Of a stretch of 64,000 bases of DNA, positions 58,586 through 64,000 are shown one piece after another. The notes beneath the pieces were generated by a model that was given only the letters and a program-made list of their open reading frames with translations, was not told the DNA's origin and did no database searches. Made by a program: the position numbers and the translations under genes. Origin of the DNA: Rheinheimera sediminis. GTDB lineage: Bacteria > Pseudomonadota > Gammaproteobacteria > Enterobacterales > Alteromonadaceae. The stretch spans positions 107,025 through 171,024 of the forward strand of contig NZ_RZUF01000007.1 of NCBI RefSeq assembly GCF_004005375.1. The letters run 5' to 3'. Every line of letters begins with the position of its first letter. The first letter of the stretch is position 1.

Positions 58586-58842
58586 TATTTTTAGTTTTAT
58601 TCAAAGCAAATACTTTCCTATCGCCGGCCGCTCTGGCTTCGAGCATGTCAGATTATTTTTTTCAGATAATTTTAAAAAAAATTAAATTATTTTGTCATTA
58701 AATCTTAAATAAGTTCAGGTTCTTACTTAATGTCAATAGGCGAGGGCCAAGTTTACTGATGGAACCTTTTGGTCTTATCTACTATCTATTAAAGGGCAAC
58801 GTAAGTTGCTTGCTTATTTATCAGATCGAGGAAGATTGCCTT
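58586..58842. other. AT-rich leader region upstream of rmf
   Basis: About 250 bases, including a strongly AT-rich segment (58645-58720). No clear sigma-70 promoter pair; rmf regulation in relatives depends on ppGpp and growth phase. No other gene is seen. Confidence 0.45.
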
Positions 58843-59025
58843 ATGAAAAGACAGAAAAGAGATCGTTTAGAACGTGCTCACGCTCAAGGTTATCGCGCCG
58901 CTGTCACAGGTCGCTCAAAAGAGATTTGTCCTTATCAGAATTTAGATACCAGATCGCAATGGCTCGGAGGGTATCGGGAAGCGATGGAAGATAAAGGGGT
59001 TGGCCTGTTTGCCAGAGGCCAGTAA
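58843..59025 (+). CDS. rmf: Ribosome modulation factor
   Basis: 60 residues from ATG 58843, with GAGGAAG nine bases before it. MKRQKRDRLERAHAQGYRAA, GRSKEICPYQ and SQWLGGYREAME match E. coli RMF nearly residue for residue. It binds 30S subunits and forms 100S ribosome dimers in stationary phase. An in-frame start at 58759 would add 28 residues that do not belong to the family. Own terminator follows. Confidence 0.96.
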   Translation: MKRQKRDRLERAHAQGYRAAVTGRSKEICPYQNLDTRSQWLGGYREAMEDKGVGLFARGQ

Positions 59026-59041
59026 TTTACGAATTCAGATA

Positions 59042-59068
59042 ACAAGGCCCCGATAACCGGGGCCTTGT
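59042..59068 (+). terminator. Terminator hairpin after rmf
   Basis: ACAAGGCCCCG, loop ATAAC, CGGGGCCTTGT: 11-bp perfect stem between rmf and the convergent receptor gene. T-tract weak on both strands. Confidence 0.75.
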
Positions 59069-59095
59069 GCGTTATTGAACTTTAAATATACAAGA

Positions 59096-61501
59096 TCAAA
59101 AACGGGCTTTAACACCTAAAATGAAAGAACGACCTGGCAGAGGAGCATCTTCTTTGATAAAGGAGCTATGCACAAAACCTAATTCATCGGTCAGATTGTT
59201 GGCTTTGACAAAGGCAGTCAGATCCAGCTCATTCAGATTAAAATAGTAACTAAAACTCAAATCAAGGATCTGATAGGAGCCAGTTGCACTTTCATTTGCT
59301 GCCAGCTGATTTTGCTTCATGTAGTGAGTCCAGTCGAGGTTTGCTGACCAGTTTTGTGCTGAATAGCTATAGCTTGTACCTGCTTTCACTGGCGGTATAC
59401 GGGGTAAATCACCGCCGTTGTCCAGCTTGGCCCGCACTGAGTCAATAAAAATCTCCAACTGTTGTTCAGCTGTCAGTTGATAGGCCATCGCAAACTCGGC
59501 GCCATACAAAGTGGCATCCTGCTGTTGATAGTGAAATATCGAGAAAGCTTCATCTTCCGCATGACCGTGCTCTTCATCATGCTCTTCGTGATCGTCATGG
59601 TCCTGAGCATGGTCTTCATCTGCATGGGAGTGCAGGTCAGCCATGGTTAAACCTGAATCTCTCATATACAGGTAGTTGTGTACCTTGTTATAAAACAGGT
59701 TGTAAGTGAAGGTAAAATCACCCTCATACTTGCGTAAGGTCAGGTCGATATTGTTCGCCACTTCTTTTTTGAAGTTGACATCAAACTCTGAAATTTCACC
59801 GTCTTGATCCAGCTGATAGACCAAACCTAATTCGTAAGTGCGGGTAGCAATGTGCGCACCGTTTGAATATAGCTCGGCAGCGCCAGGGGCTCGTTCAGAG
59901 CGGCTGACGGATAAAGCGGTGTTGTACCCTGGCTGAAAGTTCCAGACCAGGCCTGCAGACAGGCTAGACGCAGTAAAGTCATGTTTTACCTGATCTGCAT
60001 GATCTTCGTCCGCGTCTTCTTCCTCGTGGTGATGCTCAAACTCAATACCGGAGGCTTTGTAATCGACGTGCTCAATACGGGCACCTAGCTGAGCTATGAA
60101 GTCGCCAAAACTGTGCTCTTCCAGTACAAATAAGGCGTGTGAATCTGTTTTGGTATCTGGTGTAAAGGCTTCTTCACCTATCGCCTGATAATCGCTTTGT
60201 TGCAGGTGATAACCAAAAACACCATGCCAGCCGGCTATAGTTTCATGCTCGGCAGTAAAGCGGCTCTCAAAGCTATCATTCTTAAAGGTGGTACCAATGA
60301 CGCCTTCTTCTATTTCGTGATGCTGATAACGCGTCAGGGCGCTGCTAAAAGATAAGGTTTCAATGCCTTTAAAAGGTGTATAGAGCTCGCCAGCCAAGCC
60401 GTATCTGTCTTGCTTCACTTTGGCAAATACAGCTTCTTCATTATGCTCGTCGTGGTCATCATCATGTTGGTCTTGATCATCATGCTCTTCATGATGATGG
60501 TGGCCAGGAATGCCATATTCACTGTCGATATGCCCTATGGAAAAACCCAGCAAACCTTTATCGGTGATCCAGCTTAAACCACCATTCACTGCCGAATTAT
60601 CCAGCCATGAATTTGCCAGTTGATCAGTGCTTTCGCCTTCATCATTGGTAAAATTTGGCACATCATAATTATCGGTTTTACGCTTAAAGCCATCCACATG
60701 CCAAGCGACTTGATCCTGACCGCCATCATGAGTTAAGACGGCAGTTCTTTCATCTGCACCAGAGCTATAGCGGGTTTCAATTTGAGTACTGGCAGCGCGC
60801 AACTGACGTGGCAATCTGTTATCGACCACGTTCACAACACCACCAATGGCGCCGCTGCCATATAACAAAGTGGAAGGGCCACGTAACACTTCTATTTGTT
60901 CTGTGGTGATGGCGTCAGCACTGATAGCATGGTCCGGACCAATGCGGGATACGTCAGCAGAATCAAGGCCATTACTTAATATGCGAACCCGTGGGCCATC
61001 CAAGCCACGTAAAATAGGGCTTGAGGCTACTGGACCGTAATAGTTGCTGTGTACGCCAGGCATCGACTTTAAGGTTTCACCTATAGTAGGCGCTGTTTTA
61101 CGACTGAGTTCTTCGCCTGATAACACAGAAACAGGAGTGGCCATGTCCAAATCGTATTGATGCAAGCCTGAAGCTGAAACTACAATACGTTCCACGCCAC
61201 CAGACTGGAGTTGTACTTTGAGTTCGTTGCCATTTGACAAGGTAACAAACTGGTCGCCATAGCCTTTGGCCGAGATATGCAGTTCAGCATCCGCTGGAGC
61301 CTGAATGGTAAAGCGGCCGTTTTTGTCTGCATACACATAGTGCTGACGGCCATGCACATGTACCCGAGCTTGCTCTATAGCTTTACCGTCACTATCCAGC
61401 ACAAGGCCGTTTACTGTGATGTTTTGTGCGACAACCTGAGCTGAAAATGCCGAAACAACCAGCATGGCCACAGGTGTAAGTTGAAAAAGAGAAGGGCGCA
61501 T
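59096..61501 (-). CDS. TonB-dependent receptor, His-rich, zinc type (ZnuD-like)
   Basis: 801 residues from ATG 61499-61501 (AAAGG eight bases upstream; a TTG one codon earlier is possible). Signal peptide ends near VVAQN. A carboxypeptidase-regulatory-like beta domain (about 28-100) precedes the plug (about 105-230, with GAIGGVVNVVDNR) and the barrel ending in the aromatic LGVKARF. Three long His/Asp/Glu-rich loops at about 335-357, 489-508 and 625-651 are typical of zinc receptors such as ZnuD. A Zur-like box lies upstream. It should take up zinc (or another divalent metal) at low supply. Confidence 0.92.
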   Translation of the reverse strand: MRPSLFQLTPVAMLVVSAFSAQVVAQNITVNGLVLDSDGKAIEQARVHVHGRQHYVYADKNGRFTIQAPADAELHISAKGYGDQFVTLSNGNELKVQLQSGGVERIVVSASGLHQYDLDMATPVSVLSGEELSRKTAPTIGETLKSMPGVHSNYYGPVASSPILRGLDGPRVRILSNGLDSADVSRIGPDHAISADAITTEQIEVLRGPSTLLYGSGAIGGVVNVVDNRLPRQLRAASTQIETRYSSGADERTAVLTHDGGQDQVAWHVDGFKRKTDNYDVPNFTNDEGESTDQLANSWLDNSAVNGGLSWITDKGLLGFSIGHIDSEYGIPGHHHHEEHDDQDQHDDDHDEHNEEAVFAKVKQDRYGLAGELYTPFKGIETLSFSSALTRYQHHEIEEGVIGTTFKNDSFESRFTAEHETIAGWHGVFGYHLQQSDYQAIGEEAFTPDTKTDSHALFVLEEHSFGDFIAQLGARIEHVDYKASGIEFEHHHEEEDADEDHADQVKHDFTASSLSAGLVWNFQPGYNTALSVSRSERAPGAAELYSNGAHIATRTYELGLVYQLDQDGEISEFDVNFKKEVANNIDLTLRKYEGDFTFTYNLFYNKVHNYLYMRDSGLTMADLHSHADEDHAQDHDDHEEHDEEHGHAEDEAFSIFHYQQQDATLYGAEFAMAYQLTAEQQLEIFIDSVRAKLDNGGDLPRIPPVKAGTSYSYSAQNWSANLDWTHYMKQNQLAANESATGSYQILDLSFSYYFNLNELDLTAFVKANNLTDELGFVHSSFIKEDAPLPGRSFILGVKARF

Positions 61502-61535
61502 CAAAAAAGCCTTTGAATGTTAGTTATGAAGTGTG

Positions 61536-61547
61536 ATGTTATAACAT
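61536..61547. promoter_or_regulatory. Zur-like box upstream of the zinc receptor
   Basis: ATGTTATAACAT is a perfect palindrome 35 bases before the receptor start, with flanks GTG and TTT. It matches the core of the gammaproteobacterial Zur operator (ATGTTATAACAT in GTnATGTTATAACATnAC, from memory). Confidence 0.72.
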
Positions 61548-61681
61548 TTTTGCGGATTAATGATTCAGACGCAAGTACTTTTGTGACGAAGTAAGATTAA
61601 TTTAAGATTTAGCTTCGACAGCCGGAACTGTCATGCTTTAATATCTGCGTAATAATGTTCGAATAATCAAGAGGATAAGCC

Positions 61682-62332
61682 ATGGATTTTTGGCCAGAAT
61701 TTTTACTTATCGCGTCAGTGCATTTAGTGGCAGTAGCAAGCCCAGGCCCGGATTTTGCTATCGTTTTGCGTTATGCCGTGCGTTATGGTCGTAACGTTGC
61801 ACTTTCAGCCAGTCTTGGCATAGGTATGGCGATTTTTTTACATGTTTGTTATTCGCTGCTTGGCTTAGGACTGTTGATTAAAACAACGCCTTGGTTATTT
61901 ACTCTGTTTAGTGTGTTGTCTGCTGCGTATCTGGCCCATATAGGCTGGCAGGCTATTCGTAGCGGTGAGCCATCCCATACAGCGTCAGAAGATGTTACAG
62001 CGCCTGTTGCCGAGACGCCATCCAGGCTCAAAGCCTTTACCTCAGGTTTTGTTACTAATGGCTTAAACCCAAAGGCGACATTGTTTTTTTTGTCACTTTT
62101 TGCCGTCATTATTTCGCCTGTTACGCCACTCTCGTACAAAGTGATATACGGTACTTACATGGCATTTGCGACAACCGCCTGGTTTGCTTTTTTATCTGTT
62201 ATCCTAACCCGCGAAAAAGTAAGAGCTTTTTTACTGCGTAAAGGGTATTGGTTTGATCGTTTAATGGGTGCTGTATTGCTGGCACTGGCTATGCATCTGG
62301 TTTACAGTGCAATTCAATCTTCGCTACACTAA
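61682..62332 (+). CDS. LysE/RhtB family exporter
   Basis: 216 residues with about six membrane helices. HLVAVASPGPDFAIVLRYAVRYG (about 14-36) is the family signature region, and NGLNPKATLFFLSLFAVI (about 124-141) the second conserved segment. These inner-membrane proteins export amino acids (homoserine, threonine, lysine) and related compounds. AAGAGGAT precedes the ATG. Substrate cannot be read from sequence. Confidence 0.9.
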   Translation: MDFWPEFLLIASVHLVAVASPGPDFAIVLRYAVRYGRNVALSASLGIGMAIFLHVCYSLLGLGLLIKTTPWLFTLFSVLSAAYLAHIGWQAIRSGEPSHTASEDVTAPVAETPSRLKAFTSGFVTNGLNPKATLFFLSLFAVIISPVTPLSYKVIYGTYMAFATTAWFAFLSVILTREKVRAFLLRKGYWFDRLMGAVLLALAMHLVYSAIQSSLH

Positions 62333-62368
62333 CCAGAAGATTGTTGCCGATACCAGCGAGGTGTCCCT

Positions 62369-62911
62369 ATGCAAGTCGTCAACAAAGTGATTCGGTTGGA
62401 TCTGACTTATGCGTCCGAGGCCAGCCATGTTTATCAAAAACGAACCTGTTATATAGCCCCCTATAAAACAGAGCTCGCCGAGCACTTTGCCAAGCGCTTG
62501 CTGGCTTATCTGTCATTTTTTGAATTCTCACCCCAACTGGCGAACACAGCAGGGGCGGGTAAAACTCCCGACTTGTATGTCAGCGATGCTGCTGACCATA
62601 TCAAACTCTGGTGTAATGTCGATTTACTCAGCGAAAAGCATATGCAACGCGCCAGTCACCAGGCTGATCAGGTGGTGTTGTTTCTGGACGAAACACAACA
62701 GAAAAAAGTAAAAAACCAATACAAACAACATTTCAGCAATCTGCAGTTCCATACCTTATCCCATCAGCAGCTACTGGACTTTTGCAGCATGTTCAAAGGT
62801 CATATGCAATTGGACTTGTGGCGGGAAGATGACAAGTTATTGATCACAGATGGTGAACAAACCTTTGAGCTGGCGATCGCAGTGCCCTCAGAGCTGGAAT
62901 TCTGGCATTAA
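62369..62911 (+). CDS. yaeQ: YaeQ family protein
   Basis: 180 residues resembling E. coli YaeQ in layout: an N-terminal strand with YQKRTCYIAPYKTELAEHF, LLAYLSFFEF, GAGKTPDLYVSD, IKLWCNVDLLSEKHMQRASHQADQVVLF (quoted in part), and the last strand. The fold belongs to the PD-(D/E)XK nuclease superfamily, but the biochemical activity is unsettled. It lies 36 bases after the LysE gene. Identity in detail is modest, so the assignment is at family level. Confidence 0.8.
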   Translation: MQVVNKVIRLDLTYASEASHVYQKRTCYIAPYKTELAEHFAKRLLAYLSFFEFSPQLANTAGAGKTPDLYVSDAADHIKLWCNVDLLSEKHMQRASHQADQVVLFLDETQQKKVKNQYKQHFSNLQFHTLSHQQLLDFCSMFKGHMQLDLWREDDKLLITDGEQTFELAIAVPSELEFWH

Positions 62912-62923
62912 GCCGACCTCAAC

Positions 62924-62951
62924 TTGTCATTTCATTTTCTGTGGTTATAAT
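62924..62951 (+). promoter_or_regulatory. trhO promoter
   Basis: TTGTCA (62924-62929) and TATAAT (62946-62951), 16 bases apart, are close to consensus and 61 bases before the ATG. Confidence 0.8.
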
Positions 62952-63012
62952 GTCGACCCGTAATTTTTGCCCCGGATTTACGATCCGGCATTGCAGAAGG
63001 TGAATCAAACTA

Positions 63013-63930
63013 ATGTACGTTGTAGCCGCTTTATATAAATTTGTCGCTTTACCTGATTATGTCGCCCTGCGTGACACCTTGTATCAACACTTGGTGCTGA
63101 ATAAAGTCAAAGGAACCTTACTGCTTGCCGAAGAAGGGATCAATGGCACTATCTGCGGTCCGCGTGAGGGCATTGATGCCATGCAGCAGTGGTTTAAAGC
63201 AGACAATCGTTTTGATGGCATGTCCTACAAAGAATCCTTAGCCGATGAACAAGCGTTTTATCGCACTAAGGTCAAACTGAAGAAAGAAATTGTCACTATG
63301 GGGGTTGAAGGTATCAACCCTGCTCATATAGTCGGTACTTATGTCAAAGGTGAAGCCTGGAACCAGTTAATCTCTGCTCCAGATACTATCGTTATCGATA
63401 CCCGCAACGATTATGAAGTGGCCATAGGTACTTTTAAAAATGCTGTCAATCCAAATACCACCAGTTTCCGCGAGTTCCCTGAGTGGGCAGAACAAAACCT
63501 GGATAAAAGCAAACATAAAAAAGTGGCGATGTTTTGTACCGGCGGTATTCGCTGTGAAAAGTCTACCGCTTTTCTAAAAGAGCAGGGCTTTGAAGAGGTG
63601 TATCATCTCGATGGCGGCATTCTGAAATATCTGGAAGAAGTGCCAGAACCTGAAAGTTTGTGGCAGGGCGAGTGTTTTGTATTTGATCAGCGCGTTGCTG
63701 TTAAACATGGCCTGGAGCAAGGTAGCTACGATCAGTGTTACGCCTGTCGTATGCCATTATCCCAAGAAGAAATGAAGTCGCCTCTTTATGTGCAAGGTTT
63801 AAGTTGTCCGCATTGCCATGACAAAATTACTGATGAGCAGAAAGCATCTTTTGCTGAACGTCAGAAGCAAATAGCTTTGGCCAAAGAGCGGGGCGAACAG
63901 CATATCCGTGATGGTAAAGTTGAATTCTAA
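63013..63930 (+). CDS. trhO: tRNA uridine(34) hydroxylase, rhodanese family
   Basis: 305 residues (YceA/TrhO). An N-terminal acylphosphatase-like domain ([11 protein letters not shown]) is followed by a rhodanese domain with [20 protein letters not shown] (around 128) and the active-site loop [11 protein letters not shown], Cys near 173. The C-terminal part has a zinc-like pair CYACRMPLS and CPHCHDK. TrhO oxygen-dependently makes 5-hydroxyuridine at tRNA position 34. AAGGTG lies before the ATG. Complete inside the window with its own terminator. Confidence 0.95.
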   Translation: MYVVAALYKFVALPDYVALRDTLYQHLVLNKVKGTLLLAEEGINGTICGPREGIDAMQQWFKADNRFDGMSYKESLADEQAFYRTKVKLKKEIVTMGVEGINPAHIVGTYVKGEAWNQLISAPDTIVIDTRNDYEVAIGTFKNAVNPNTTSFREFPEWAEQNLDKSKHKKVAMFCTGGIRCEKSTAFLKEQGFEEVYHLDGGILKYLEEVPEPESLWQGECFVFDQRVAVKHGLEQGSYDQCYACRMPLSQEEMKSPLYVQGLSCPHCHDKITDEQKASFAERQKQIALAKERGEQHIRDGKVEF

Positions 63931-63945
63931 TTTCAGCTATATTTG

Positions 63946-63973
63946 AAAAGAGCCGTTAAGGCTCTTTTTTTTT
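63946..63973 (+). terminator. Terminator of trhO
   Basis: AAAAGAGCC, loop GTTAA, GGCTCTTTT followed by more T residues. The last 14 bases of the window (CCTAC-TTCA-GTAGG) start another small hairpin that belongs to the next region. Confidence 0.92.
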
Positions 63974-64000
63974 CGGCCCTAAACCACCTACTTCAGTAGG

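Noticed and set aside
58759..58842. 28-residue N-terminal extension of RMF
   Set aside because: The extension is absent from the family and the internal ATG has a strong ribosome binding site at the right distance.

Overview
The window reads as chromosomal DNA of a gammaproteobacterium. Gene content and order point to the Alteromonadales/Chromatiales side, and a Rheinheimera-like organism is my best guess; this rests on memory of similar proteins, not on a search. Supporting signs are the enteric-type order uvrY-uvrC-pgsA-tRNA(Gly-Cys-Leu), rlmKL followed by uup and rmf, an RmuC, a DUF3466 protein with a GlyGly-CTERM tail, and an initiator tRNA with the bacterial C1:A72 mismatch. I see no prophage, IS element or CRISPR array.

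Layout. 1-13.2 kb is a sugar and central-carbon block: yeaD-type mutarotase and gapA on the minus strand, malQ-glgB-glgX and gnd on the plus strand, msrB, a DUF2989 lipoprotein, and a second, long GAPDH. A HexR-like operator overlaps the gapA promoter. 13.4-19 kb holds an M14 carboxypeptidase, a zinc-ribbon membrane protein, yeaC, a giant DUF349 coiled-coil protein and ansA. 19.2-23.2 kb holds tRNA-Ser, uvrY-uvrC-pgsA and a four-gene tRNA cluster. 23.3-31.2 kb is a C4-dicarboxylate module: dctA, a porin and a DASS transporter form one overlapping operon behind a sigma-54 promoter, next to a divergently regulated rluF-dctB-dctD operon (same strand, separate promoter) that should sense and activate it. 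31.3-39.3 kb holds an aldo/keto reductase, a class C-like acid phosphatase, an orphan 732-residue tubulin/FtsZ-superfamily GTPase, and divergent ETF-QO and etfBA genes that share a palindromic operator. 39.4-50.9 kb holds a small lipoprotein, rmuC, a methyltransferase, a very large propeller sensor kinase, and a three-gene ABC transporter/AttH-like lipoprotein operon.

50.9-52.4 kb is the most peculiar DNA: five intact minus-strand initiator tRNA genes, four of them in exact 150-bp register, plus five degenerate tRNA-fMet-derived repeats. These share insertions in the anticodon and (in most) T loops, and most carry their own terminator. 52.6-64 kb returns to conserved genes: rlmKL, a glutaredoxin-like protein, uup, the DUF3466 protein, rmf, a His-rich zinc-type TonB receptor behind a Zur-like box, a LysE exporter, yaeQ and trhO.

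The strongest candidates for something undescribed are: the orphan tubulin-like GTPase with its own promoter, operator-like repeat and terminator; the expanded tRNA-fMet pseudogene family; and two long gene-end hairpins that share one apical palindrome but have unrelated arms.
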